From positions 2,480,001 through 2,544,000 of the forward strand of contig CBDDJS010000001.1 of assembly GCA_965229785.1 (NCBI GenBank): a DNA stretch of 64,000 bases, in the 5' to 3' direction. A program made the position numbers and the translations under genes. Positions 38,127-46,834 of this stretch are shown here, one piece after another. The notes beneath the pieces were generated by a model. That model did not search any database, was not told the origin of the DNA, and worked only from the letters and a program-made list of their open reading frames with translations. The stretch is from JAWPMT01 sp965229785. Lineage in GTDB: Bacteria; Bacteroidota; Bacteroidia; Cytophagales; Cyclobacteriaceae. Position 1 is the stretch's first letter. Each line of letters opens with the position of its first letter.

Positions 38127-39026
38127 TTATCCATAGATTTTAGCGAGTCGATATAGGAAAAAGGAGACATTTCTCACTCCCCTGAACTGACTTCTGAAGG
38201 CCTTGATTTTGGCATTGAAAGATTCAGCAGCTGCGTTGGTACTCCTTCTTTCGAAGAAATTGAGGATGGTTTGATAGTGATTCTGGATGGTTCTGGAGAT
38301 GGTATTGAATGATTTGAACCCTGCTATTTCGACTTCATTATACCATCTGGCCAGTTTAGTGTAAGCGACTCCTTTATCCTTCACATTTCTGTAGATAGCT
38401 CCTAGTTGCTGTGCCAGTTCATAAGCTTGCTCGATTTTAGGATAATGCCTGAAAAGAATCTCAGCTCGATGAACTTGAGAGGGCGACCACTGATCTTTTC
38501 GCTTAAAGAGTAAGTATCTGCTTCTGGCAAGAAGTTGTTTTGGGCTATCACCGTTTTCTAGCCGATGCATTTTGAAAGTCAGGCCTTCCTGCCTAGCCAA
38601 TTCTATCTCCTTGCTTTCTTGCTCCAATGCCTCCCATCGGTACTTAATCCGCATCTCCTGTAAGGCATCAAAAGCAAGCTTCTGGACATGAAAGCGATCA
38701 GTGACCAATGTGGCTCTAGAGAATACTTTCCTGACAATCTCTTCCATAGATGCAGCCATATCCAGAGTTACTTCTCGGACTGTCCTTCGCTCTTCTAATG
38801 GTATCTTTCGTTTGATAATAGCCTTTACTCGCTCACTATCAGTGCCTTTTATAATAGCAACCAAACAACCTTTATTGCCTTTTGCTGCTTTGTTAGTAAT
38901 AATGGTGTAGAGTTCTCCTTGCGAAACAGAGGTCTCATCAATGGCTAGATAGGGGCCAATGTTATTGGGGAAGACAACATAGTCTTCGGCATGTGAAAGT
39001 TGATCCCAGGTAGTATAATCACTCAA
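38127..39026 (-). CDS. IS transposase catalytic subunit, copy 1 (ISL3-like DDE)
   Basis: 299 residues from a TTG. The DDE layout is visible: Asp30 in LAIDETSVSQGELYTI, Asp110 in TLVTDRFHVQKLAFDAL and Glu268 in TNAAAESFNAKIKAF, a pattern of ISL3-type transposases and of what is annotated in Bacteroidota as ISAon1 family. The reading frame stays open upstream to 39122 and encodes a plausible conserved lead (SLGKYFHVNGKLLEEQYI), overlapping the small upstream frame by 35 bases. The real product may therefore start earlier or be made by a frameshift from the upstream frame. Confidence 0.85.
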   Translation of the reverse strand: MSDYTTWDQLSHAEDYVVFPNNIGPYLAIDETSVSQGELYTIITNKAAKGNKGCLVAIIKGTDSERVKAIIKRKIPLEERRTVREVTLDMAASMEEIVRKVFSRATLVTDRFHVQKLAFDALQEMRIKYRWEALEQESKEIELARQEGLTFKMHRLENGDSPKQLLARSRYLLFKRKDQWSPSQVHRAEILFRHYPKIEQAYELAQQLGAIYRNVKDKGVAYTKLARWYNEVEIAGFKSFNTISRTIQNHYQTILNFFERRSTNAAAESFNAKIKAFRSQFRGVRNVSFFLYRLAKIYG

Positions 39027-39087
39027 ATGAGAGATGTACTGCTCTTCTAAGAGTTTGCCATTGACATGAAAGTATTTACCCAGACTT

Positions 39088-39450
39088 TTACAACTTACCG
39101 GATTGGTATCGATGCACTGCTTTTAAAAAAGCCGCAAACTCTTTGGTCATGCGGGTGCCTTTTGCAACTAGTTCCCAATCCCTGGATACAACTTGATCTA
39201 GTGATTCATTAAACCATCTTCTGCGCTTGACTTTCAAATAGCAGGCTTTACCGCGAATGGGGAAATCTTTTATTGTTACTTCCTCAAAGAAACCCTTGGA
39301 ACTGAGTTTATGACTCAAAAATTCGGCAGGAGCTAATTCCTTCTCCTCTAAACTGATCCAGTACCCTTCTGCTGATTGTTCCACTGAAGTGACCTCAAAG
39401 TAGGTCAGAATGCCATCTGGCAAAATGAGAGATGCTAGTTCCTTTTCCAA
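39088..39450 (-). CDS. IS transposase N-terminal region protein, copy 1
   Basis: 120 residues, corresponding to the separately encoded N-terminal part of ISAon1-like transposases. A basic region (YLKVKRRRWFNESLD) and a terminal helix (FAAFLKAVHRYQSGKL) suggest DNA binding. The frame is -1/+2 relative to the catalytic frame, which overlaps it by 35 bases. Confidence 0.8.
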   Translation of the reverse strand: MEKELASLILPDGILTYFEVTSVEQSAEGYWISLEEKELAPAEFLSHKLSSKGFFEEVTIKDFPIRGKACYLKVKRRRWFNESLDQVVSRDWELVAKGTRMTKEFAAFLKAVHRYQSGKL

Positions 39451-39514
39451 TGCTAGTTTTTGAAAATCGAAATTAGACTATTCCGAGTTCCTCCACAGAT
39501 TTATTGCTTGATCC

Positions 39515-39520
39515 AAAAAA
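39515..39520. other. Six-base AAAAAA spacer joining the two IS ends
   Basis: The right end of copy 1 (TTGATCC) and the left end of copy 2 (GGATCAA) face each other across exactly AAAAAA. Abutted inverted ends of this kind are known as active junctions in several IS families. Confidence 0.8.
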
Positions 39521-39552
39521 GGATCAATCCGAAAACCTGGGGGCAGATTGTA

Positions 39553-40452
39553 TTATCCATAGATTTTAGCGAGTCGATATAGGAAAAAGGAGACATTTCT
39601 CACTCCCCTGAACTGACTTCTGAAGGCCTTGATTTTGGCATTGAAAGATTCAGCAGCTGCGTTGGTACTCCTTCTTTCGAAGAAATTGAGGATGGTTTGA
39701 TAGTGATTCTGGATGGTTCTGGAGATGGTATTGAATGATTTGAACCCTGCTATTTCGACTTCATTATACCATCTGGCCAGTTTAGTGTAAGCGACTCCTT
39801 TATCCTTCACATTTCTGTAGATAGCTCCTAGTTGCTGTGCCAGTTCATAAGCTTGCTCGATTTTAGGATAATGCCTGAAAAGAATCTCAGCTCGATGAAC
39901 TTGAGAGGGCGACCACTGATCTTTTCGCTTAAAGAGTAAGTATCTGCTTCTGGCAAGAAGTTGTTTTGGGCTATCACCGTTTTCTAGCCGATGCATTTTG
40001 AAAGTCAGGCCTTCCTGCCTAGCCAATTCTATCTCCTTGCTTTCTTGCTCCAATGCCTCCCATCGGTACTTAATCCGCATCTCCTGTAAGGCATCAAAAG
40101 CAAGCTTCTGGACATGAAAGCGATCAGTGACCAATGTGGCTCTAGAGAATACTTTCCTGACAATCTCTTCCATAGATGCAGCCATATCCAGAGTTACTTC
40201 TCGGACTGTCCTTCGCTCTTCTAATGGTATCTTTCGTTTGATAATAGCCTTTACTCGCTCACTATCAGTGCCTTTTATAATAGCAACCAAACAACCTTTA
40301 TTGCCTTTTGCTGCTTTGTTAGTAATAATGGTGTAGAGTTCTCCTTGCGAAACAGAGGTCTCATCAATGGCTAGATAGGGGCCAATGTTATTGGGGAAGA
40401 CAACATAGTCTTCGGCATGTGAAAGTTGATCCCAGGTAGTATAATCACTCAA
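39553..40452 (-). CDS. IS transposase catalytic subunit, copy 2
   Basis: The 299-residue product is identical to that of 38127-39026, with all three putative DDE residues present, so both copies look intact. The same frame extends upstream to 40548. Confidence 0.85.
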   Translation of the reverse strand: MSDYTTWDQLSHAEDYVVFPNNIGPYLAIDETSVSQGELYTIITNKAAKGNKGCLVAIIKGTDSERVKAIIKRKIPLEERRTVREVTLDMAASMEEIVRKVFSRATLVTDRFHVQKLAFDALQEMRIKYRWEALEQESKEIELARQEGLTFKMHRLENGDSPKQLLARSRYLLFKRKDQWSPSQVHRAEILFRHYPKIEQAYELAQQLGAIYRNVKDKGVAYTKLARWYNEVEIAGFKSFNTISRTIQNHYQTILNFFERRSTNAAAESFNAKIKAFRSQFRGVRNVSFFLYRLAKIYG

Positions 40453-40513
40453 ATGAGAGATGTACTGCTCTTCTAAGAGTTTGCCATTGACATGAAAGTA
40501 TTTACCCAGACTT

Positions 40514-40876
40514 TTACAACTTACCGGATTGGTATCGATGCACTGCTTTTAAAAAAGCCGCAAACTCTTTGGTCATGCGGGTGCCTTTTGCAACTAGTTC
40601 CCAATCCCTGGATACAACTTGATCTAGTGATTCATTAAACCATCTTCTGCGCTTGACTTTCAAATAGCAGGCTTTACCGCGAATGGGGAAATCTTTTATT
40701 GTTACTTCCTCAAAGAAACCCTTGGAACTGAGTTTATGACTCAAAAATTCGGCAGGAGCTAATTCCTTCTCCTCTAAACTGATCCAGTACCCTTCTGCTG
40801 ATTGTTCCACTGAAGTGACCTCAAAGTAGGTCAGAATGCCATCTGGCAAAATGAGAGATGCTAGTTCCTTTTCCAA
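40514..40876 (-). CDS. IS transposase N-terminal region protein, copy 2
   Basis: 120 residues, identical to the product of 39088-39450. It overlaps the open catalytic frame in the same way. Confidence 0.8.
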   Translation of the reverse strand: MEKELASLILPDGILTYFEVTSVEQSAEGYWISLEEKELAPAEFLSHKLSSKGFFEEVTIKDFPIRGKACYLKVKRRRWFNESLDQVVSRDWELVAKGTRMTKEFAAFLKAVHRYQSGKL

Positions 40877-41014
40877 TGCTAGTTTTTGAAAATCGAAATT
40901 AGACTATTCCGAGTTCCTCCACAGATTTATTGCTTGATCCCCAAAAAATGGCTTTGGATCTTTTCAAGAACTTTCAAAATCCAAATGTTGCCAGATTGTT
41001 GTCAGGTTAGAAAT

Positions 41015-41043
41015 AAAAAAGACAGTCACTTTCGTAACTGTCT
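41015..41043 (-). terminator. Intrinsic terminator after the intact tRNA-Thr (island-borne)
   Basis: On the minus strand a 10-bp stem AGACAGTTAC/GTGACTGTCT (one G-U pair) with a GAAA tetraloop is followed by TTTTTT. It has the same architecture as the terminator at 32705 but a different stem, so the island replaced the tRNA's terminator with its own. Confidence 0.8.
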
Positions 41044-41046
41044 GAT

Positions 41047-41126
<80 letters not shown>

Positions 41127-41135
41127 TTTTCTCTT

Positions 41136-41183
41136 AGTCAGTTACTCTATCGGAACGCCGAATCGCAACTGAGCTAAGGAGGC
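41136..41183 (-). pseudogene. Degenerate 5' tRNA-Thr fragment
   Basis: Read on the minus strand, GCCTCCTTAGCTCAG matches the first 15 bases of the adjacent tRNA-Thr. About 20 unrelated bases follow, then TAGAGTAACTGACT, matching the D-stem/anticodon stem region. It is therefore a tRNA 5' half with an insertion, just upstream of the intact gene, probably left by an earlier duplication or integration. Confidence 0.6.
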
Positions 41184-41286
41184 ATTGTTCACTTTTAATG
41201 GGCTTTTTTATGTTGCTCCGTTCAAAAGCGAGTGCAAATATAGAAAGTCGATTCAGTTTACCAAACTGTAAATTGATTTTTTCTTT

Positions 41287-43500
41287 CTAAGAATTATGAA
41301 GCATTCGAAGCTCCCTTTTCAACTCGTCTAATTCCTCCGACGCTTTCACAATTTTAGCCTCAAAATCCTGCTTCAATTGATCCGCCGCCTTGGACGAGGC
41401 GAAGAACTCCATGTTATTTTTCCAGGTACTAATATCGCTTTCCAGGTTCTCAATTTTTCTCTTCAAAGAGTTTTCCTTTCGGAAGATCTTTCGGTCGGCG
41501 TGAGGGCCTCCTTTGATCTTTCCTACTTCGATATTGATCTTAAGGTCCTGACGATCATCTTCTCCCAAAGATTCGATGCTCATCAATTTATTAGTTACTT
41601 CTACGAAGCGATTCTGGATCTTTTTCATGCTATGGCGTGGCACAAAACCCGCTTCATGGAACTGGTCCAATAAACCATAAACGACATCCAGGTCTACCTT
41701 TCCTTCTCCGGCAATTGCGTCGATTGAATCACAAACCTGGAGCTTAACCTTAAGATTCGCTTCTTGCTCTTGATTCTGCTCCTGATTTTGGGCCCGTCTC
41801 TGGTCAAAAAAGTGATCACAAGCCGCTTTAAACTCTTCGTAAATACTTGTTCGGTATTTCTCCGGCACCGGCCCCACTTCCTTCCAACGTGCCTGAAGTT
41901 TCTTGTACTTATCTGTGGTGGCAGCCCAATCGGTATTGGTTTGCATTGCTTGGGCCTCGTCAACCAACCCTTGCTTGATCTTTAAGTTATCGCCTCTTTG
42001 GGCTTCAAACTTCTTAAAGAAGGCACTTTTATTGGCGAAGAACCCTTTAAAGCCGGCCCAGAAGCGTTTGTTCACTTCTTTGGCTTTCTCCCGCGGAATC
42101 CCTCCTACGGCTTCCCATTTCTTTTGTAGTTCCTGGATCTCCTTGGTCTTCTTGTTCCAGGCGCTTATCCGGTCTGAATCAAATTTGATGAATTGTTCCA
42201 CCTCGGTCACGAGTTGCATTTTCTTCTCGAGGTTTTCAACAAAAGCCTTCTTCAAATCATCGACATAGCCTTTGCGCTTTACGTAGATCTTATCTGACGC
42301 TGCTTTAAACCGTTGCCATATGTCCTCTTGCTGATCCCTGGGTATGGGCCCTACGTGCTTGAATTCTTCATGCAGTTCATTCAATTGGATCACCGCATCT
42401 TTCACGCTTTCGATGGCATCAAGTGCTTCGGCTTTTTCGCACAGATCCAATTTCAACTGGAGATTCTTCTTACGATCCAGGTCCTTCAGCTCGAAATAAA
42501 TACTCCTTGCATCGTAAAACCGGTCCAGCAAAGCATTATAATTTGCCCAAAGGGTTTTGTTATGCTGACCTGGAACAGGTCCAACTGCTTTCCATTCATT
42601 TTGAAGCTCCCGAACCGCTTTGATACTGTTATCCGTTTCTTCTCCATCGATCAGTTCACGGATTTTTTCAAGAATCTCTTCTTTCCGCTTAAGGTTATCT
42701 TCCTTTCGTTTCTCAAACTCCGCGTGATGCTTATTGCGCTTCTCCCTCAATAAGCTATAGTAATCCTGAAACTTTTTAGTCTCATCATCTCCTCTGAATT
42801 CGAAATCGTCCCTTTCATTGCCTTCCGCAACAAATGCATCGAGCGCTGATTGACGTGCTTCGATAAATAGTTTATCAAACCTGGCTTTAAGAGGCTTCAG
42901 ATATTTGTCGAGTCGTCGGATCTGATCATTGGTATTAAGGTCAACGGCAAATTCCAACAATTCAGCCATGGTCTTTTCTGAGAAATCTATTTCTTCTAAT
43001 TCCTCTTCATGAACTGGTTCTTGTTCCTCTGTTGTTTCTGTTTCATTTGTTTCTGCCGGCACAGATTCGGCGGCTGGCTTGGTTTGAGGCTCATCCGTTT
43101 CCGGCGCAGCAGTCGTATTTTCCTCGACAACTGGTACGGTTTCAGAAACCTCTGTTTCCGTCTGCGTTACAACTTCCTCCGGTTCTGAATCAGAGGACTC
43201 GGTATTTTGATTAGTTTCTTCATTAACTACAGGTTCGGATACTTCCTCCGTTTCATCCGAAGCGTCACTATCAGCAGATTGATCTTCAACCGCCGTTTCA
43301 GCAACATCGCCCTCATCCTCAGGAGTCGCCGTTGCCTCTTCTGCCGGGGTTGGCGCCTCCGATTGCTCAGCTTTCTGTGCATCCTCTGTCGAGGGCACTG
43401 TGTTCTCTGTAGTCTCTTCTTGTTTTTCAGCAGTTTGCTGAACGTCTTCCAAATTCTCAGAATTCTCCTCAGAATTTAGCATACCATCTTGCAATTCCAT
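41287..43500 (-). CDS. DUF349 repeat protein, 737 aa
   Basis: An acidic, Glu/Thr/Pro-rich disordered N-terminus of about 170 residues (EEVSEPVVNEETNQNTESSD) is followed by several DUF349 helical repeats recognisable from LQNEWKAVGPVPGQHNKTLW, LHEEFKHVGPIPRDQQEDIW, LQKKWEAVGGIPREKAKEV and LQARWKEVGPVPEKYRTS, and a C-terminal coiled coil ending LDELKRELRMLHNS. The family is conserved in Bacteroidota, cytoplasmic and of unknown function. It is a minus-strand neighbour of YqgE, separated by 66 bases. Confidence 0.88.
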   Translation of the reverse strand: MELQDGMLNSEENSENLEDVQQTAEKQEETTENTVPSTEDAQKAEQSEAPTPAEEATATPEDEGDVAETAVEDQSADSDASDETEEVSEPVVNEETNQNTESSDSEPEEVVTQTETEVSETVPVVEENTTAAPETDEPQTKPAAESVPAETNETETTEEQEPVHEEELEEIDFSEKTMAELLEFAVDLNTNDQIRRLDKYLKPLKARFDKLFIEARQSALDAFVAEGNERDDFEFRGDDETKKFQDYYSLLREKRNKHHAEFEKRKEDNLKRKEEILEKIRELIDGEETDNSIKAVRELQNEWKAVGPVPGQHNKTLWANYNALLDRFYDARSIYFELKDLDRKKNLQLKLDLCEKAEALDAIESVKDAVIQLNELHEEFKHVGPIPRDQQEDIWQRFKAASDKIYVKRKGYVDDLKKAFVENLEKKMQLVTEVEQFIKFDSDRISAWNKKTKEIQELQKKWEAVGGIPREKAKEVNKRFWAGFKGFFANKSAFFKKFEAQRGDNLKIKQGLVDEAQAMQTNTDWAATTDKYKKLQARWKEVGPVPEKYRTSIYEEFKAACDHFFDQRRAQNQEQNQEQEANLKVKLQVCDSIDAIAGEGKVDLDVVYGLLDQFHEAGFVPRHSMKKIQNRFVEVTNKLMSIESLGEDDRQDLKINIEVGKIKGGPHADRKIFRKENSLKRKIENLESDISTWKNNMEFFASSKAADQLKQDFEAKIVKASEELDELKRELRMLHNS

Positions 43501-43566
43501 ATCTCAAATCTTAATTCAAACCTGCGCGGTTCAAAATTAACAATTATAGCTCCGATCCAAAGCCTA

Positions 43567-44145
43567 TTAATTCAATCGTGGGTCAACGGGATAACTTGCG
43601 ATCATCTTAAACTTCCCTCCCATCCTTTTTAATACCGTGCGCCACATGTCTTCGGGTGCAGTATCGAAAACAATTGACTGACCAACTCCCTTACAAACAA
43701 TCCACGACTTTTGTTCTAATTCCTCCATTAGTTGTCCAGGAGACCATCCTGAATAACCCAAGAAAAAACGAACATCATCACTCCGTATTTGTTTCGTATT
43801 AATTTTCAGAAGCAAATCATCAAAATCTCCCGCCCAGTAAACTCCAGGTAATATTTCTTTTTCCTTATCTGCCAGTTCCGCCGTGCGATGTATAAAATGC
43901 AAGCTGTCCTTCTGCACCGGCCCTCCTACAAATACCTTCGCATCAAACCCTTCGGCTTCCTCTACCAATTCAGAAACAGTCAATTGAGACTTCTTATTAA
44001 GGACATATCCGAAAGTTCCGTTTTCATCATGTTCACACAATAAGACCACCGTTCGTTCAAAATTAGGGTCTGGTAAATAAGGCTCGGAAATGAGCAAATC
44101 ACCTTTGGTAGGTTCAATAATCTTATCAGCGGAAAAGAAATCCAT
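43567..44145 (-). CDS. YqgE/AlgH family protein
   Basis: 192 residues with the family pattern GDLLISEPYLPDPNFERTVV, the central FGYVLNK, VFVGGPVQKDSLHFIHR and FFLGYSGWSPGQLMEELEQ. The length is standard for the family (about 185). The function remains poorly defined; AlgH was linked to alginate regulation in Pseudomonas, which need not apply here. It abuts the MiaE gene with a single-base gap, so the two are cotranscribed. Confidence 0.92.
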   Translation of the reverse strand: MDFFSADKIIEPTKGDLLISEPYLPDPNFERTVVLLCEHDENGTFGYVLNKKSQLTVSELVEEAEGFDAKVFVGGPVQKDSLHFIHRTAELADKEKEILPGVYWAGDFDDLLLKINTKQIRSDDVRFFLGYSGWSPGQLMEELEQKSWIVCKGVGQSIVFDTAPEDMWRTVLKRMGGKFKMIASYPVDPRLN

Positions 44146-44146
44146 A

Positions 44147-44731
44147 TTAATGCAACGCTGGTTTTAAAGGTAAGTTTTGAATGACGCCACCTTCATATTC
44201 CGTCATTTCCTGCAACCTCGCATAAACTGGAGCTTCTTCAAAATAATTCAGGGTCATTTTCACAAAAATCTCACCATGTCTGGCCTCAGATGCCCACAGA
44301 CGATGGTAAAAGTCTTTTAACGGACCAGATTCCAATGCTTCATAAACCAGCCGAAATCGCTCTGCTCCCCGGGTCTCAACCAGGGAGGCCAATAACAATC
44401 GATCCATGAAACGCTCCTCCCGGCCAGAGCGGCAAAACGTCAGCAAATCCTTGATATAAAAATCCTGTCCCATTTCCGGAGGCAATTGAATGTTTCTTTC
44501 CCTCATGATCTGATAAACATCCTTGAAGTGTTCCAATTCTTCAATTCCGGTTTCGATCAACTCAGGGATGATTTCCAACCGATCCGGATACTTGGCGACA
44601 AAACTCATGGCCATGGCGGATGCTTTTCGTTCACAATTTGCATGATCTATCAGAAAGGCATCAAAATCATTCATCACCGTATCTATCCATGCCTGACTAC
44701 TCGGTACAGAAAGGTCAATTCTATATTGCAT
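44147..44731 (-). CDS. miaE: tRNA 2-methylthio-N6-isopentenyl adenosine hydroxylase (MiaE)
   Basis: 194 residues of the ferritin-like diiron fold. Ligand motifs are visible as the Glu in HANCERKASAMAMSF, EELEHFKDVYQ (Glu and His), the Glu in ASLVETRGAERF and SEARHGEIF (Glu and His). The family hydroxylates the isopentenyl group of ms2i6A37 in tRNAs reading UNN codons. The start at 44731 gives MQYRIDLSVPSSQAW. It is divergent from pdxH with 54 bases between. Confidence 0.88.
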   Translation of the reverse strand: MQYRIDLSVPSSQAWIDTVMNDFDAFLIDHANCERKASAMAMSFVAKYPDRLEIIPELIETGIEELEHFKDVYQIMRERNIQLPPEMGQDFYIKDLLTFCRSGREERFMDRLLLASLVETRGAERFRLVYEALESGPLKDFYHRLWASEARHGEIFVKMTLNYFEEAPVYARLQEMTEYEGGVIQNLPLKPALH

Positions 44732-44785
44732 TCATGTATCTTTGAACTTCAAACTTAATGATTTCCCGTCCATATTAATCGTGAA

Positions 44786-45424
44786 ATGAAGATAGATGTC
44801 GCTGCGTTGAGAGAGGAATATTCCGGTGCCGATCTGGACATTGATTCAGCTGCCAGTTCACCATTCGCTCAATTTAAAAAATGGTTTGAAGAAGCCGTTT
44901 CAGGAGATTTACTGGAACCAAATGCCATGGTGCTCTCCACTCGAGGAGATGATTTTCCGGATCAACGTACCGTCCTCATGAAGGCTTACGATGAAAAAGG
45001 CATTGTTTTTTACACCAATTATAAGAGCAATAAAGCTCAACAAATAGAACAATACCCTGAAGTCAGTATCTTATTTCCATGGTACGGACTCCAAAGGCAG
45101 GTTAAAATCTTAGGCAAAGCATCTAAAATCTCTACTGCAGAATCTCTGGCGTATTTCACTTCCAGACCAGTGGGAAGTCAACTAGGTGCGTGGGTATCTC
45201 ATCAAAGCCAGGTGATCTCCTCCAGAAGCATCCTTGAAATGAAACTGGCGGAAATGAAGGAAAAATTCAAGAGTGGCAAAATTCCTCTTCCGGATTTTTG
45301 GGGAGGATACCGTGTAGAACCTGAAGTGTTTGAATTCTGGCAGGGACGTCCTAATCGACTCCATGATCGTCTGCTTTATGAGAAAGAGGGCACTTCCTGG
45401 AACATCAAACGACTGTCTCCTTGA
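44786..45424 (+). CDS. pdxH: Pyridoxamine 5'-phosphate oxidase
   Basis: 212 residues; oxidises pyridoxamine/pyridoxine 5'-phosphate to PLP using FMN. Recognised by NAMVLSTRGDDFPDQRTVLM, VFYTNYKSNKAQQI, FPWYGLQRQVKI (FMN contacts) and the C-terminal FWQGRPNRLHDRLLY, which contains the substrate-binding Arg-x-His. Full length for the family. The stop overlaps the next gene's TTG start as TTGA, so the glycosyltransferase-like gene is translationally coupled. Confidence 0.95.
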   Translation: MKIDVAALREEYSGADLDIDSAASSPFAQFKKWFEEAVSGDLLEPNAMVLSTRGDDFPDQRTVLMKAYDEKGIVFYTNYKSNKAQQIEQYPEVSILFPWYGLQRQVKILGKASKISTAESLAYFTSRPVGSQLGAWVSHQSQVISSRSILEMKLAEMKEKFKSGKIPLPDFWGGYRVEPEVFEFWQGRPNRLHDRLLYEKEGTSWNIKRLSP

Positions 45425-46632
45425 CAGGAGATCAATGGAGGTATTTCGAGCGATATGCCTACGGGCCTCCACTATTCCCTGAGATCGTTCCTCCCAAGGA
45501 TACGGAAATCATCGTTGTAATTCCAAGCTACCGGGAAACGCAACTCATAAAGGCTGTAGAGTCACTTTTTAGATGTGAAGTACATGATATGAGGGTAGCG
45601 GTTTTAGTGGTAATCAATGAGCCCGCTGACGCGGATACCAATACTTTGGAAATCAATAAAGCCGCCCTCGAACAGGTAAAATCATTGGCGGTTCCCGATT
45701 TCCTGAAATTGATTGTTTATCATGCAAAACTCCCAAGGAAAAAATCCGGTGTGGGCCTGGCCAGAAAATTGGGCATGGATGAAGCCGCAAGGTGGTTCAA
45801 TGCAATAGGTAAGGATGGGATCATTACTTGCTACGACGCTGATTGTAACTGTGAACCCAGCTTTCTCAACACCATTCGTCAAACCTTCGAAGACAAGCAA
45901 TTAGATGCGGGAGTCATTTTTCATGAACACCCACTCACCAATTCCGAAATCATTCAGTATGAACTGTTCCTAAGGTACCATATCGACGCCCTGAGGTTAG
46001 CCCTCTTTCCATATGCCTATCAAACGTTGGGCTCCTGCATATCGGTCAGGTCTTCGACTTATCAAAAACATGGAGGAATGAATACTCGGAAAGCAGGTGA
46101 AGATTTCTATTTTCTCCATAAAATCATACCTCATTGTCGTTTCGGAGAAATCAATAATGCTACGATATACCCCTCACCCAGAGAATCTGATCGCGTTCCT
46201 TTTGGTACAGGTATCGCGTTGACGAAAATCTCCCAGTTGAATCAATACCTGGTTTATGCTCCAGAAAGCTTCATGGCGATGCAATCCTTGTTTTCTCAAG
46301 TAAATGAACTGTTTGAAGGAGAAATCATTGAGTTACCGGATTCCATCGAGGCGTTTCACAGTAAACTTGAATTTGATAAAGCGCTACAAGAGATGCGCAA
46401 CCAATCTACAAACTTTGACTCTTTTAAGAAACGTTTTTTTACCTGGTGGGATGCTTTTCGAGCATTAAAGTATGTACACTTTGCCAGAGATCACTACAAT
46501 CCTAATATCCCTCTATCCGAGGCCATTCAATGGTTAGATGAAAACTATTGGGCGTTGGGACTTGAAGGAACGTTAAAGGAAAAGTTGATTAGGATCAGGG
46601 ATTGGGATCGGTCCTTTGACAGGTCTTTCTAA
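45421..46632 (+). CDS. GT-A type (family 2-like) glycosyltransferase
   Basis: 403 residues from a TTG that overlaps the pdxH stop by four bases; the first in-frame ATG is 55 codons later and would remove the nucleotide-binding strand, so TTG is preferred. A GT-A Rossmann strand (TEIIVVIPSYRETQLIKAVESL) and a DxD-like motif (GIITCYDADCNCEP) are visible, with a later GEDFYFLHKI that fits the catalytic-base region. No membrane segments. The substrate is unknown, and no sugar-pathway genes are adjacent. Confidence 0.75.
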   Translation: MTGDQWRYFERYAYGPPLFPEIVPPKDTEIIVVIPSYRETQLIKAVESLFRCEVHDMRVAVLVVINEPADADTNTLEINKAALEQVKSLAVPDFLKLIVYHAKLPRKKSGVGLARKLGMDEAARWFNAIGKDGIITCYDADCNCEPSFLNTIRQTFEDKQLDAGVIFHEHPLTNSEIIQYELFLRYHIDALRLALFPYAYQTLGSCISVRSSTYQKHGGMNTRKAGEDFYFLHKIIPHCRFGEINNATIYPSPRESDRVPFGTGIALTKISQLNQYLVYAPESFMAMQSLFSQVNELFEGEIIELPDSIEAFHSKLEFDKALQEMRNQSTNFDSFKKRFFTWWDAFRALKYVHFARDHYNPNIPLSEAIQWLDENYWALGLEGTLKEKLIRIRDWDRSFDRSF

Positions 46633-46664
46633 GTCAGACAGACCCAAACGAATGTTGGATGTAC

Positions 46665-46710
46665 CGGAATCTCAAAGAAGTTTTGCAATTACACTTTTTT
46701 TGAGATTCCG
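46665..46710. repeat. Long inverted repeat (12-bp perfect stem) after the glycosyltransferase gene
   Basis: CGGAATCTCAAA (46665-46676) and TTTGAGATTCCG (46699-46710) pair perfectly around a 22-base loop. It may terminate the pdxH operon, but the T-run lies inside the loop, not after the stem. The TTGAGATTCCG arm recurs at 55172-55182, suggesting a dispersed intergenic repeat. Confidence 0.55.
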
Positions 46711-46834
46711 ATATCTCTTAGCTTTCATCGCTACTATTGATAATTAAAAAGTATCATGATAACCAGAATGACGGTGAAGCATTAAGCTAATTTCTTCGAA
46801 AAACCGCTGTTAAGAAGAAAGCCGGAATTTGTCC

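Larger units (their letters stand above)
38095..39514 (-). mobile_element. ISAon1-like insertion sequence, copy 1 (1,420 bp)
   Basis: The ends GGATCAATCCGAAAACCTGG (left) and GGATCAAGCAATAAATCTGT (right, read inward) form imperfect terminal inverted repeats, 16 of 22 positions matching. Two minus-strand frames encode the transposase parts. The element is identical to copy 2 and in the same orientation. Outer flanks of the pair both contain AAAAAATGG, a possible target duplication offset by two bases. Copy 1 begins 25 bases after the stop of island gene 3. Confidence 0.88.
39521..40940 (-). mobile_element. ISAon1-like insertion sequence, copy 2 (1,420 bp)
   Basis: A head-to-tail duplicate of 38095-39514 with an offset of 1,426 bp and no difference seen in the coding parts. 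It lies between copy 1 and the right end of the tRNA island; 107 bases of non-coding DNA remain before the right att repeat. Confidence 0.88.

Noticed and set aside
39124..39130. Perfect -1 slippery heptamer (T TTT TTA) near the end of the small IS frame
   Set aside because: A -1 shift leads to a frame that ends at a stop within about 12 codons and does not join the catalytic frame, which is in the +1 register.
38086..40950. Clean 8-bp target duplication AAAAAATG around the IS pair
   Set aside because: The sequence is present on both sides but offset by two bases from the right IS end (CC before it), so it cannot be asserted as a precise target duplication.
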